Assembly: GCA_963277665.1 (NCBI GenBank)
Contig: OY728128.1
Coordinates: 1,349,194,356-1,349,258,355, forward strand
From: Viscum album
Taxonomy: Eukaryota > Streptophyta > Magnoliopsida > Santalales > Viscaceae
Direction: 5' to 3'
Length of the DNA: 64,000 nt
The position numbers were made by a program, and so were the translations under genes. This document shows, piece by piece, positions 48,601 through 61,636 of the stretch (position 1 is the first letter of the stretch; the number at the start of each line of letters is the position of its first letter). Below the pieces are notes generated by a model. The model saw only the letters and a list, made by a program, of their open reading frames with translations, made no database searches and was not told the DNA's origin.

Positions 48601-49300
48601 GTCATTTTTTATTCATATTAGACACCAATTAAGAAATAATCTATTGTTTGTGCATTGTGTGGACTACCCACTCCATGATGTAAAGTATTAGTTTCATTAA
48701 CCTCCATAAAATGATTGATATAAGCATAAAAATAATGGAAATATATGATTTTTATGAAATTATTTAGTTTGTGATATGAAATATTTAATATCCTATTAGT
48801 TATATGATTATCAAATGATGACAGTTAATTTAATAATTAAAAATAATTATACCATCTAGATAATCTTTTATTCAATTTATGATATTATTTCATCTCAAAT
48901 TCTACTCATTGGAATATATTTGGTCTTCTAAATCAAATTTATTGTATATGGTGTGTATAACGCATATTTGAGATATTATTTTTGGATTTTAATTTTCATG
49001 ATGGTATTTGTGGTTTAATTATAAGCCCCATCTTCTAAGGATATTTGATAAATAATGTTAGTCAATATGTATGGGGTTTTTCAGTTAAGATTCTGCTTAT
49101 TAGAGACAATTTTCAAGATACTTACCCCATTTTATTTTTTTATACTAATTTACTGTCCCATAAATGTTCTATATTTTATTTCTATGTTACATACGAAATT
49201 ATCTAATCTAGAAATTTTTCTTTTATTTTAAGGTATTTTGACTCAATAGTTACCTTTTTCATACGGGTCTTGAGTAACCCAATTTTCACTCATTGAGTTA
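45620..49300 (+). mobile_element. Second eroded LTR-type remnant (R2)
   Basis: It is collinear with the R1 remnant at the window start. A GTGCCCCTCCCTTCACTTATAA-like promoter segment at 45,640-45,665 is followed by a GTGGACT-CCCACCTCCACG unit at 46,009-46,040. The dispersed LTR box follows at 47,605-47,760 (GGGTGGAGCC, TATATTCCT, CTCATTAGATAAT, GGAATGGGGAGTGAACC, TGTCCACTA). Another GTGGACTACCCACTCCATG unit lies at 48,649-48,680. A TGTGAGGACCCGG at 46,344 resembles a plant LTR start but has no partner. Ends are approximate and no coding domain is visible. Confidence 0.4.
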
Positions 49301-51092
49301 TAATGTATTTGTGAAATTGTTTTGTATATTTTGAGTTCATTCTGCCCTTTGATTTTTAGTGCTATTCTATCATTTTTTTCAATGAATTTAAATTTCTACC
49401 ACCTAAACCCTTTAATAAATATTCCCCAGTTATCATGTTATTCCATTTTATTGATTACATCCTTCATTCCATTGATTAATTATGATGATATAATTTCATT
49501 ATTGACATAATCATATACCCAATTCACTATATGGTGTGAACATCATATTTTCATAAATTTTAATTGATAATTATTTTACATAAAAAATGGGATTCTATTG
49601 ATATGGGTAAAAACACTATCTATTTGTAGGCTATTTTTCTAATATTAATGAGGATTGGCATGTTGATTTTTTTGTTTGAGCGTACAACTTACTTCTCTAG
49701 ATAGTTTATTATCATGTTATCCATTTAATTTATATGGGAAAATTATTGTAATTAATTATTATTATTATTGATTTCCATAATATGTGGATCATTTATTGAT
49801 GTTATATATTATTAGTTAAATGTACAACCATGTTTTTAATTAGTAATATTATATTTTTTGGATTGGAATTAAGATTTTTTTACTCTGATAGGGAATTAAT
49901 TAGATATAATCATATGAATGGTGGTACAAAACATTATATATTTCCTCACTTCCTCACTAGATATCATGAGACAAGACATGTTTGGGTAATTGGTTTATTT
50001 TATAAAAATTCATCATAATGCATTGACTACATTTTAAAAAAATTACCTTAAATAAGGCTATGGTAGTATTTTTTTTATGTCCTAATTTAGAATTCCAATG
50101 TAATTAGATATGAATAATTAAAATATATGTTATTATTTATAATAATGTATATATAGTTGTCTTTGATTCATGTTGATTAAGACTTAATGTTGTTTTAATA
50201 TTCCTTTCCTAATATTTTTGAAATTTTATTCCATTATTAGATGATTTTTATTTTTTTAATTAGAGATATTTTTTCTTCACCCCTCGTTATTCTTAAATTT
50301 TACTAGGATATGATGAAATTAAATACACGAGAAATTCTAGAAAATATATATTTTATGGATAATTGTGTGGTGATGTTAATGAATACTTATGGATTATGTA
50401 ATTACTTATATAATGAAATAGAATAATTACTTCATTATACAATGAACATGGGGTTTATTAGTTTTTGATGATTCATAATTCACTAAATAATTAGACCTAA
50501 AAATATTTTCATGATTTATGAGATAAAACTATTCATTATTAAATTTTTTATTATATATGGTGAAATTTAGGAATTTATAGCTTGTATTAATTAAATTATG
50601 TAATGTATATGTTTATAGCACAAAATTCATGTTGGTGATTTGGGATTTCATGATTGGAGTAAAAGGAAGGTTTCAAATAACATTGTGGATTAATGTAATT
50701 GATGAGTATAATTTATGTTATTATAATTTAAGTTTGATTATAATTTCAAAGGTATAAAAAACTCATTGGGATAGTAAATGATTTAGTGATATGATACTAA
50801 TTCCAACATTATTTTGGGAAGAGGATATGAGATGTTTAGTTATAACACTATGGATCAGTCTAATAAATTATCATAGGTATTGGATGACCGAATATTTTTT
50901 TTTAATTTATTGATTTTGTGGTTTTCTTATCAATCATATCCATGTCAATATAATATTAGTGGAAATGTGTTTCAAAATTGACGTACCTAGGGGTAATAAC
51001 ATTGAAAAGTTAATAATATGTACTAACTCAATTGTCACTAGTTACATCATAAAGAGGCTTAATAGAAAAATACATTGACCCCCCATGGGATA
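49301..51092. other. AT-rich DNA, nothing recognised
   Basis: There are no domain motifs or termini. It leads directly into the left LTR of E3. Confidence 0.5.
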
Positions 51093-51719
51093 TATCATGA
51101 CAAGTCCCACGTGGCCAAGATCGTGACTACCCCAAGCCCACCTTCCATAGGCCAGGGGTTGATGACTAGCACTAGAAATTAATGTCCCTAAAACGGGAAG
51201 GTATTTCCTTTAATAGTATTCCAACACATTTTCCATGAATAAAACAAGATGCAACCACAAAATAAAACTGCAGTAGGTAATGTGTGTATTGAATCTAAAG
51301 GTGCCGGAATACAATCCCAAATTAAGGATAAAACTAAAAATGAAAACAGAAAACGACTCTTGAGATAGTCCACGAAGGACCCTACCTGAAGGGTGGGTAT
51401 AACCCATCATTGTATCTCTCCACATAAACTATCACCATTTTCCATAGTCTGGTCCTAGATCCCGGAGTCCTAGTCATGGATGCATGTTGTCTGTACAAGA
51501 CCCATCAATGTGCTTGTGAAGCCTATGAAGGGGTGAGTATAACAATACCCATTAGGGACCCCAATAACCCCGAAGATCTCGCATAATTCAATAAATGAAA
51601 AAACCCAAAGCATGATATCAATTATAATCCCAAATAAAATGATTCATCTCAAACAAGGTATAAATTATGTATAGAAGTACCAATCATTAGTCGTAAAGAT
51701 GGATCATCTTATATTTCCA

Positions 51720-52060
51720 TGTGGCTCTATTACTGACCCAAAAAGGGTCTGAAGGTAATAACCCTCAATGACCTACATTGTATTGGTAGGTACTAACCCC
51801 CACATACAGAAATAGTATCTGACCCACACAATATTGATAGCTACTAACCCCTACTGACCCACACCTGAACTGACCCACACAGGAACAGTATGTGATGACC
51901 CGCACAAGATATTTGAGTGTTGACAGACAAAAGATGGTACCTACATAGGATTAGTAGGTGATAATACACATAGGATCGCTTGATAATAATCAGCATAGGA
52001 TTTTCAGGTGCCGATCTACACATGATCTTTAGGTGTTGATCCACATAGGATCTCAATTCA
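51720..52060. repeat. Degenerate short tandem array in E3 3' LTR
   Basis: Units of about 25-40 bases are built on a GACCCACACAGGATC-like core followed by TAGGTACTAACCCCCAC or TAGGTG-TGAT. The same array occurs in the 5' LTR at about 59,450-59,780. The E2 LTR has a different (106-bp) repeat at the corresponding place. Confidence 0.7.
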
Positions 52061-52673
52061 TTCTTCACGTCTCATCCGTCCACTGGATTCATGTACAAAG
52101 TACAATTGATTTTATGAGGATCCACACCTCATGCCATCATTCATATTTAAACCAGAATTAAGTAACCGAAGAATTAACCCAATGATATATAATTTCATAA
52201 GGGTTATAATGCAATAGACAGTGCATCAATTGGACGCACTATGTGAGAGTTATAGATTTTTTAGTGATAAGGGCCCGGTTGGATTCAGGTATGATCCAAC
52301 CAAGACATAGTGCCACTCTCTAATAAACACAGGTGAATTATATCAAAAGGAATATCTCGTTTGAAAAATTCTTTTTTCATAGACCATTCTTCAAACTGAC
52401 ATTTGGATTACAAGATACGGCTTTTTAGGCGCATCTGGGTAGAAATTGGTCTGGGTCCGGTCTGACCTGGTTACAGTGACCCGACCTGGGCCACACTAAC
52501 CCAGTTCAGGTCGCCCGAAACCAGTTTGGTTCTGACCCAGGTCTGACACAGCCCATCCAGATCCAGCTGAGATGACCCAAGTGGGCAGGGCATTGGGCCG
52601 GCCTCGCCCGCTTCGACTGGGTGCGACCCACCAGGCGGCTCGGCCCGATGGCTTGCGTGGTTCGTCATCTGGG

Positions 52674-52692
52674 TGTCCTATATAGAGGGGGT
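52674..52692 (-). promoter_or_regulatory. TATA box candidate of E3 3' LTR
   Basis: The minus strand reads CCCCCTCTATATAGGACAC. In the other LTR the matching stretch has lost the box (CTCCACACGGG). Confidence 0.45.
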
Positions 52693-53922
52693 CGATTCCC
52701 CCTTCACGAACGACATAAAATCCATTTAGATTTAATGTAACCGACCATTCTATGTGGTTCCACCTCATCTGGTTTTGGGACCCAAGGAGTGCGAGTCCCT
52801 TTCGATGTGGCTTCAAATCCACACCCACCTTTTGTGGTGCGTTGTGGCGCGTCGTTCTCCTCCAACATAGATTCCTGAGGGCTGGCCACCCCTCTGGTCG
52901 GCCATGGACCTAGTGACACCGCCTCCTTCTATGGCCGGTGAGCCCTGGCATCTGCCCTCACTATCTGGTGCATCATCTGTGAGGTTCTGGCGACACTCCG
53001 AAGATGCATTTCCACTCCCATCTGCTCTTATGGGCTTCCCGGGATGTTGTCTTCACTACGTGACCCTCTGATTCGTGTTTTCGGCTAATTGAAAATTCAT
53101 CTGTGAAGAATGGAACAATAAAACAAGTGGTGATGGGTCTGAGCGTTTGTTCATTTGGCATGTGCCCTCCGCAATATCATCATAAAAAGGGGGTGTAATT
53201 GATTGAACCAAATCATAGAATTAATTAGGACAAAACTCAAGAAGAAATCAATAAAAACCCTCTAACTAGAGAATCGTTGGAGTTGTCGTGGGAGAAGAGT
53301 CCTCGATGAATGAATTCATCGGCGTTCGTCGATCTCAAATTGTTTCTTCTCAAGGTTCTATCCTCCATCAGTGCAAGTAGATGCATTACATCGCCAGAGG
53401 TTCCACACTTGATGAATCCATGTCTAAATCCCAACCTGAGTTCCCATTAAATAGAGGGGGAGGGTGAGTATTGCATCAAAGGAATTAATGAGGTTCATTA
53501 ATGAGTTTTAATTTAAAAAAAAAATTAATTCCCAATAGTGTGGTTAAGAAAATAAGGAGTCAAGCCATTATAGGGCTTGACAACCCATTGGTCTCACCAC
53601 TGCCACTCAACATGAGGTATGATAATAAAATAAAAATTTGTATTTATTTTATTATATCATTAAAAATTGAAAAAAAACTATCATTTTATCCTGACCTACT
53701 AGAGTTGAAGTTAAACCTCTCCTATGAAAATCTTGGCACTGCAGATACAACGGTTCCCATGTATTTTTAATCTGATATCTGGTTCAAATGAAAGAAAATG
53801 CATCTCATGCATTTACTGAATGTACTTTTAAAAAAGTTCAATATTCTATTTATGGCACACTAGGCCTCAGAATCAAGAACCATCAATATTTTCAGACTCT
53901 GAATAATCCCAAATAATATTAA

Positions 53923-53930
53923 ATATATAT

Positions 53931-53961
<31 letters not shown>

Positions 53962-53962
53962 A
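53923..53962. repeat. Compound (AT)n(AC)n(AT)n microsatellite
   Basis: An uninterrupted AT run, then ACACAC, then AT lies just inside the edge of the E3 3' LTR. The equivalent place in the other LTR has a shorter (TA)n at 61,602-61,616. Confidence 0.85.
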
Positions 53963-53982
53963 TTAATATTCTGGATGTTATA

Positions 53983-53995
53983 TTCTCCCCATCTT
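53983..53995 (-). other. E3 polypurine tract
   Basis: AAGATGGGGAGAA on the minus strand lies directly before the 3' LTR. Confidence 0.7.
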
Positions 53996-53999
53996 TGGG

Positions 54000-56900
54000 A
54001 TTTTCAATCTCAAAATCTATAGGAAAACACGGGAAAAATAGAGGTACTGAGCACGCATCTAATCCTCCCGCTCCCATGTGATATCATAGTGGTTCATTTG
54101 CATCCTAAAAACATTCAATAGAGGAATCGACCACCCAAAAAGAACCTAATCCTGGCGATCTGTTACCTCCACCCGGAAATCTACAAACATCGCCCCATCG
54201 TCGATGTCCAACTCGCTCTAGTCGATAATGTGCGATGGATCATGCACGTACCTCCTCAGCTGTGACACATGGACAACATTATGCATCTGATGCATCTATG
54301 GTGGAATAGCTAGACAGTATACCACATCGCCTACTATGCTGAGGATCTGAAATGGTTCGATGAACAAAAAATATAGCTTGTTCCCCAGCCAAACCTCCTT
54401 AATACTCATCGATGTGAGACCCATAGAAAGGCATAGTATCCCTCCTAAATAACTAAGGGGTTTTGTCTAATATCAGTATATGAAATTTTTCAGCTCTGTG
54501 TAGTCTTCATCCTCTCCTAGATTATATGAATATTCTCTTTGGTAGCATATACCAACTCAGGACCCATAAGTACTGACTCCCCTAAGTATGTCCACCAAAG
54601 TGGAGATCTGCAAGGCCGCCCGTATAGGACCTCAAACAAAGAAATTCTATTGTTGGAGTGATTAATGTTGGTGTAAGAGAACTCCACTAGTGATAGGTGG
54701 TCTTATCAACTACTTCCAAAATCAAGGACACACGCACGTACCATGTCGTCAAATGTTTGAATGGTCTGATCCATCTGAATATCTGTCTGAGAATGAAAGA
54801 TGGTCCTCAAGTGTAACTGGGTCCCGAATGCCTCTTGTAACTCCTTTCACAGGGTGGATTAAAATGAGAATCGTGACATGAGATGTTTTTTGATGGAACT
54901 CCATGATGTCATACAATCTCTTATATGTAGAGGCTTACCATGATATCTAATAATCCGTTATCTCTGATAGTTAGGATGTGGGCCATCTTGTTGAGTATTT
55001 CAATGATCACCCAGATGGAATCGTGGACCCTAGATGTATGTGGTATCCCTATCATGATGTCCCTGGATATACAATCCCACTACCACTCTGGTACCTCAAG
55101 TGTTAGAGCTATGGTTGTTGGTACATGATGCTCATCCTTTACTTGTTGACAAGTGAGGATTCTCAATACGAACTCTACCACTACCTTTGTTGTCCCTGGA
55201 AACCTGTACTGACACCTGAGGTTATGTTATATCTTCACCACAATAGGATGTACCACCAATGGGGGTGTATGTAACACCCTAAACAAATCCTTTTATAGCA
55301 ACCCTAGAACAATAGTGTATCCTCTAATGATGAACACCTTCTCCCCACCTTCATAAAATCCATCAAGATCCAAACCTGAGGATATATGAGAACGTCAGGA
55401 CTCTCAGTCATAGTCCCCAAGTTGTGCCTCCCTGACTCGATGATGGAGTGGGGGATTAAATATCATAGACTAGAGTTAAGCTAGTCTGTTAATATCAGTG
55501 AAGGATAACTGGAATGCTGCAAGATACATTGTCACCTCACTCAACAACTGTAGAAAAGGCATCCTGCTGAGTGTGTCTGCTACTACATTCCCCTTCACCT
55601 GAGTTTAGACAATATCAAAGTCATAGTCCTAGAGGAACTCCAATCATTTTCTTTGTCTCATGTTCAAGTCCAACATTGAGAAGATATACATGAGACTCTT
55701 GTGATTAGAGTAAACATAAACTATTCACCCATCATGTAGTTTCACCACATATTCTGTGCAAAGTCCGCTCCTGCTAATTACAGGTCATAGGTAGCAGAGT
55801 TCTACTCATGTTGTCTTAAATAACATGAACTGTAGTTGATCACGACTCAATCCTGAACCAGAACACAACATAGTCTGGTCCCTGATGTGTCATAGTAGAA
55901 TACCTACCCTACACCCTCTTATGATAGCCTCATGATGGGGGTACTTGTCAGCCTCATCCTCGGCTCCGGAAAACTCTGTCGGCATCTCTTCATCCACATA
56001 AAGGGTAGTCCATTCTTTTTCAAAGTTAAAAATGGTTCCATTACACTATAAAAGTTGGGTAAGAATATCTGGGTTTACCCTTTCAATCACAAGAAACTCA
56101 GCAACATGGTCACACTCCTGTGTGGCTCTCAAGTAAGCACTGCCTCTATCTACACCATATACAATGCAACTCTGGCCTCGGAGATATCATGACCCATGAA
56201 GTGGAATTCCCGTATCTAGAACTATAACTTCTGGATATTTACATAAATATGGTTCTCTTAAAGTGTATACAGAACTATCTGTAGGTGCATGGCATGCTTC
56301 TCATTTGATGTCGAGTATATCAAGATGTCTACAATGAAGACCACCATGAAGAAATCATGGTAGGACTGAAAGCTTCTATTAATGATCCCAATAAACACTG
56401 TCAGAGCTTTGTTCATGCAAAAATGAATCACCATGAACTCTTAATTTTCATAACGACATCTGATGGTTGTCTTCGGTACGTCCTCTTACCATACTCTGAC
56501 CGGATGATAGCATGATATGAGGTCTATATTAAAATACCATCGAAATCTCTTCAACTGGTCGAAGAGATCATCATTCTTCAAGAGTGGATACGTTTTCTTC
56601 CAGGTCCACTGGTTCAGGTGCTGGTTGTCCACAAAATGCCTTAGAATCATATCATAATTCATGGCGAACATAATCAAAGATTCCCATGGAGAAACACTGG
56701 GCCCTATGAACCCCTACCCTTGCTAGTCCTCCATCTATACCCACAACTAACAATGCTCCACAAGGGCCATCCAATACGATGATATAGATATTGGGGTCAT
56801 ACTGGGGTACTAGTCAATGTAGAAAACTACCTCTCTGTGAGGCGGTAGTCCCAGAACATCGTCCAGAAAGTCATTAGCATACTCGTCCACCATTACATGA

Positions 56901-58440
56901 CAACTCAGACTCCTCATGTCAACTTCTCTGAGGGTAAGGCTTTCCAATTGATTAATGATCAGCTTCACCCTCCTCCTAGTAAGTCCATATTGTTACTCTA
57001 GGGTTTTCTTCTTATCGGTGAAGTAAAAACATGTTCCATATTCATGGAAATATCGCACATTGAATCTAAAACAATCGATATGATAATGGACTGTGGATAT
57101 CTAGTACATACCCAAGATGATGTCGTAAGGTCTCGACGCTGCTACTAGGATATCCCAACCAAAGATTTCTCCTTCTAGAGTGAGCTCACACTATCTAAAT
57201 CAGTTTGCAATTATCAAATCTTCTCCCGTAGGATTTTATAATCGTAAGGATCGAGCCAATGACACCCTCGAAATATCTGCGCTAGAAACGAATGTGGTGG
57301 TAATAAAAGAGTGACTGGAACTATTGTCTATAAGTACAACATCTAGGGAGTAATAGTTATAGATCACAACTCTAATCTTACTTGGAGCACTGTGGTCATA
57401 TGCCTCTACTACCTAAAGCTGATCTCGCCCATGTCCACCTTCTCCTTGTGGTTGGGGTGGACCACCTTGGCGTGGTGGTGATAAAACCTCAAACCATCAT
57501 CCACCACCATCATCATGACCTACTCCTCTGCCACGTCCATCGCCTGGTAGAACCCCTTGCTCTAAACTCATCTGCTGCCTCGGAAGTCCCGTTATTGTCT
57601 GATGATTATTAGTACGGAGGGTCAGGTAGTCGTGATCCATGGGGCCCTACCAGCCGCACATGAAGCATAGTCTTCTCCTCTGCTGACATGCTCCACCTCA
57701 TGAGATCTTCTCCTCCGACCCTACATCATGGGTTCATCGCCCGGATGTTCTGGCATGCTTGGACTTCTGTTTCATCTACTTACTGCCTACTGCTGATGAC
57801 TCGACTACCTTTTGTCTAGTGGTGGCCTCCACCATCGGTGCCTACTCAGCTAAGAAGATCTCCACCAATAATTATCCCTCGAGCCTACGTCAGGATATTG
57901 ACAGATATCATCGATGCTCTAATCTATTTCGGAGACCCGAATGAACGGTTCGGTCCCTAAAGAAAGGGTCACCTACCATTTCTGGGGATTAGCGTGATAG
58001 ATAAGTGAACCTCACTGAGTTCTAGGCCACTAATAGGTTTCCCTAATGTAAGTACATTAGCTCCTGGATATGCAGTGAGGGTAATGTCTCAAATACAAAC
58101 TCCTCCCTAATGTGGGTCTCAAAGTCCAACCAAGAGAGTGTCACCTCCTCATGTGTTTGGAGTGTCAGAATCCACAATTTCCCTACTATTCCCTAGAATA
58201 TTCCAGCATGTAGGATCACCATCTGTTCTGCTTGTGTATCAATTATGCGAAGAACTGGTGTTACTGCCAGTAACCAGTCCCCAACTGCTTGGGGATGTTT
58301 CCGACCTCAGAACCTCATAAGCCTCTACTGCTAGAACTCATGCAATGTGATAAGTAGATGTGCACAGTCTTCAGTGGGGATAGTGGTTTATACTGCCCTC
58401 TGAGTGTTGGTGCCATTGTACATTACTCGAAGGTGACAAC
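54000..58440 (-). pseudogene. E3 gag-pol polyprotein, dead
   Basis: Domains can be followed in order on the minus strand. Gag starts near 58,440, with an EDCAHLL...LHEF segment paralleling the E2 gag start. The zinc knuckle at 57,667-57,626 reads CFMCGW-stop-GPMDHDY, so the last cysteine is now tyrosine. The protease active site at 57,328-57,320 reads DNS instead of DTG, followed by SHSF. RT lies at 56,690-56,486 (VDNQHLNQ, DDLFDQL), and its polymerase box at 56,339-56,313 reads FIVDILIYS, with one catalytic aspartate replaced. RNase H remnants lie at about 55,960-55,680. The integrase zinc-finger end LTCQQVKDE is at about 55,160-55,137. The integrase core and C-terminal region run down to about 54,000. 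Stops occur throughout. Confidence 0.8.
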
Positions 58441-58799
58441 ACAGTAAGAGGGCCCTACACCTATGCCTCATCGCTCGGTGGGCCATTATCGTGTACTCTC
58501 TCAGGAATCCTGGATGGCTGCCTACGTTGTCACATCATAAAAGGAAATAGGTGTTCCATGGTTAATAAGATATACCTAGTGAGTTGAATAAAATAAGATC
58601 AAATGAATAACATTTTCAAAACACACTCAATTTGTGTTTTTGTGCACCGAGTCGGAAATCATAATTCAATGTCTTGGTGTATGGATACGTGAGCCACTAC
58701 AGCAACACTGGACTCCCCGAACAAAAAAAACACTCAAAAAACATAACATTATTGTTCTATTAGAAATTTCAGAGTCCATGTTCTTAGGTATAACCGACT

Positions 58800-58811
58800 C
58801 CTTTGATACCA
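58800..58811 (-). other. E3 primer-binding site
   Basis: The minus strand TGGTATCAAAGG lies three bases inside the 5' LTR end. It is the same variant motif as in the E2 chromovirus leader, complementary to initiator tRNA-Met except near its end. Confidence 0.8.
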
Positions 58812-58814
58812 CTT

Positions 58815-61636
58815 TGTCACTACTCGTACCTCGGGGCCTGTTCCATGACTATCCCATGACCGCCTTCCATAGGCCAGGGGTTGGTGAATAGAACTGGGAA
58901 TTCATATCCCTAAAATGCTATGTAATTGACCTTAAACCTATATAAACACACAATCTAAGAACACAACATGATTCAACCACGTAGTAAATTTACAGTAGTA
59001 AAAGTGTGTACTTAATGTAAAGGTTCCAGAATAAAAGCCCAACTGAATGATAAAAATACAAAAGAAGACAAAAACAACTCCTGAGATCATCCACCAAGGA
59101 TCCCAGGTGAAGCTTAGGTACATCCCATATCTGTAGCTCTCTATATCATTTGTCGCCACCATCCACCATCAGGTCTTTTCTCCCCGAGTCTTAGTCAAGG
59201 ATGCATGTCATCTACACAAGACACAACAAGCTGCAGGTGATGCTGTGCTGAGGTGAGTATAAAAATATCATGTAGGGACCCTGAGACCCCCAAAGGTCTC
59301 TTAGAATTCGACAAGGGAAAATCAAAAAGTGTGATCTCAATCACAACAACATAGAAAAAGACTTTGATCAAACGAGGTATAACTTAATTACATAACTACA
59401 TATGATTAATTGTAAATCTAGATCATCTCTTCTGCCAAGAGGATATGCTTCTAACCCACACAAGGTAATTTGGTACTAACCCTCACTATACAACACTGGA
59501 TCTGTAGGTACTAACCCCCACTGACCCATATAGGATCTGACCTGCCTAGGATCGTTTGGTATTAACCCCCACTGACCCACACATGATCTGACCAACACCG
59601 GATCGATATGTGATAACCCACATAGGATCGTTCAGTGATCACCCACACAGGATCTGACCTACACTAGATTGGTAGCTACTGATATAAATTGGATCTTAAG
59701 GTTCTAAAGCACATATGATCTCTAGGCACTAATCCACAGAGGATCTCTTGGTGCCGATCCACACCAGATTGTTATTCATTCGTCACATGTTAGCCAGCCA
59801 CTGGATTTCACTACATAGTACTCTAGATTATTGGAGGATATGTTCCTCAATCCATCGGTCATATATAAACAAGAACTAATTCCCACGAAGAATAAATTAA
59901 TTGATCTATCATGTAATAAGGCTTCCAATGCAACAGACGGCCTATCAATCAGATGATCGGTCTGAGAGTTATATGCATTTTACTGTCTATGGCCCAGCGG
60001 GATTTGGGTATGATCCAACCCAGATGTACTCCAACATTCACCAAAAATTAGGTAGAGTATTTCAAAAGGATCATGTCATTAGAAGTATTCTAGTGCCACA
60101 AACAGTTTGTCAAATGGATATCTTGTTTGTGAGATATGACCTTTTAGGCATATCTTGGCCGAAATGGGTCCCGCTCAGGTCCGACCCAGTCGGACCAGCC
60201 AGACCCGAACCAACCTGGGATGACCGGAACCATTTTGGGTCGACCCAAACCCATCTTGGTCCGAAGAAACCCATCTAGAACCAGCTGGATGACCTATGTG
60301 GGCTCGGTAGTAGGTTCAGCCCGCTGGGCCGCGAACAGACCCAGCACGCTTCGGCTGGGCGCGACCTCCCATGCGTCCCGTGTGGAGGGGGTCACTCCCA
60401 ACTTCATGAACAGTAGAAAATCCATTCAACTATTATGTAACTAGTGGAACCATGTGGATCTGCCTCAGATGGAAGCTGGACCAGTGGGGCTCGGGTCCCA
60501 TTCGGTGTGGCATCAATGCCATTGTGACCTCCTGCGGCGCGCGATAGCGCGCCGCTGTCCTCCAACACGGATGACTAAGGGACGACTACTCATCTAGTCC
60601 ATCGTGGAACCTTTTCGTTCCATGGATGAAGTGTTCCAGTCGGTGGTGCATCATTCCATGTGTTTCCAACAACAATTCGTATATGCATTTCCACTCCCGT
60701 CGGCGCCTACGGGCCTCCCTAGATGCCACTGTCGCTGTGTTCCCCTCTGATTAGCATTGTCCTGAAATTCATAATTTCCCCGCAAAGAATGATATAATAA
60801 AAAAAGAAGTGGAGGGTCAGGGCCTTGTTCATTTGTCTCATACCCTCCGCTCTAGAATCATAACATGGGAAAGTAATTGATTCTACAAACTCTTAGAATT
60901 AATCAAGACAAAACTCTAGAGTTAATCTAGATAAAACCCCCTACCTCTATAATCATTGGAGGTTTTCGGTTGTGGCGGGAGAAGAGGCCTCGATGGATAA
61001 AGTCACCAACATTCGTTGAACCTGGATCATATCCACCCAATCTTCCATCCTCCATCAGTAGAAGTTACTGTAGTACATCGTGAGGGGTCCCTCTCGTGAT
61101 GAGGTCATGTCAAAATCCTCAACACGAGCTCTATTTAAATAACGGGGAGGGTGAGTATTGCATCAAAGGAATTAATGAGGTTCAATAATGAGATATAAAT
61201 TAATGAACCTCTTAATTCCCAATGGTGTTGTTACACAACTGAGGATTCAAGACATTAATTGGCTTGAAAATCCATTAGTCCCACCAATGCAGATAAACAG
61301 GCGGTAGGATAATAAAATAACAATTATTATATTTTATTATTTATTTAATAGTTGCAAAAAAATTAATTTTTCACCTGACCTTATGTGTTCAATGTTATGC
61401 CCCCATTAATTGAATCCTTGCACTATGGATTCATTGGTGCCCTAATATTTTTATTCTGTCTATTGGTTCAAAAGATAGAAAATGCCGCCCGTGCGATTAC
61501 TGAACGTAGGATTAAAGAATATCAAAATTCCGTTCCGGGCACATCGAGACTTAGAATCCTGCGGCGTCAATTTTTACAGACATGTAATAATATAAAATAA
61601 TTATATATATATATATGGAATTTCTGGGTCTTTAAA
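58815..61636 (-). repeat. E3 5' LTR
   Basis: It aligns with 51,093-53,982 and with the E2 LTR. In element orientation the start is a mutated TTTAAAGACCCAG and the end is GTGACA next to the primer site. It contains the short tandem array (59,450-59,780), a decayed hairpin unit near 59,990 and a GC-richer stretch at 60,120-60,560. Open frames inside it (for example 59,901-60,278) are not genes. Confidence 0.85.

Larger units (their letters stand above)
51093..53982 (-). repeat. E3 3' LTR
   Basis: It shares with the right copy and with E2 a terminal segment containing CCTTCCATAGGCCAGGGG. Internal landmarks in order are: a tandem array of GACCCACAC/GGATC-type units (51,720-52,060), one GGGCCCGGTTGGATT hairpin unit (52,261), a GC-richer stretch (52,430-52,680) and a TATATAG box. 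It ends at GGATGTTATA before the polypurine tract. A compound AT/AC/AT microsatellite lies at 53,923-53,962. Confidence 0.85.
51093..61636 (-). mobile_element. E3: old, complete chromovirus related to E2
   Basis: Two LTRs of about 2.8-2.9 kb (51,093-53,982 and 58,815-61,636) flank an interior of about 4.8 kb on the minus strand. The interior carries a primer-binding site, gag, protease, RT, RNase H, integrase and a polypurine tract. All coding parts are riddled with stops. The LTR ends match the E2 LTR. The outer edges (TATCATGAC left, CTTTAAA right) are mutated forms of TGTCACGAC and TTTACA. Flanking bases GGATA and TGGTA do not form a convincing duplication. The LTRs differ visibly, in short compared stretches at about a fifth of positions. 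Confidence 0.85.

Noticed and set aside
59901..60278. 125-codon frame as a gene
   Set aside because: It lies wholly inside the E3 5' LTR and crosses its decayed hairpin unit and GC-rich stretch.
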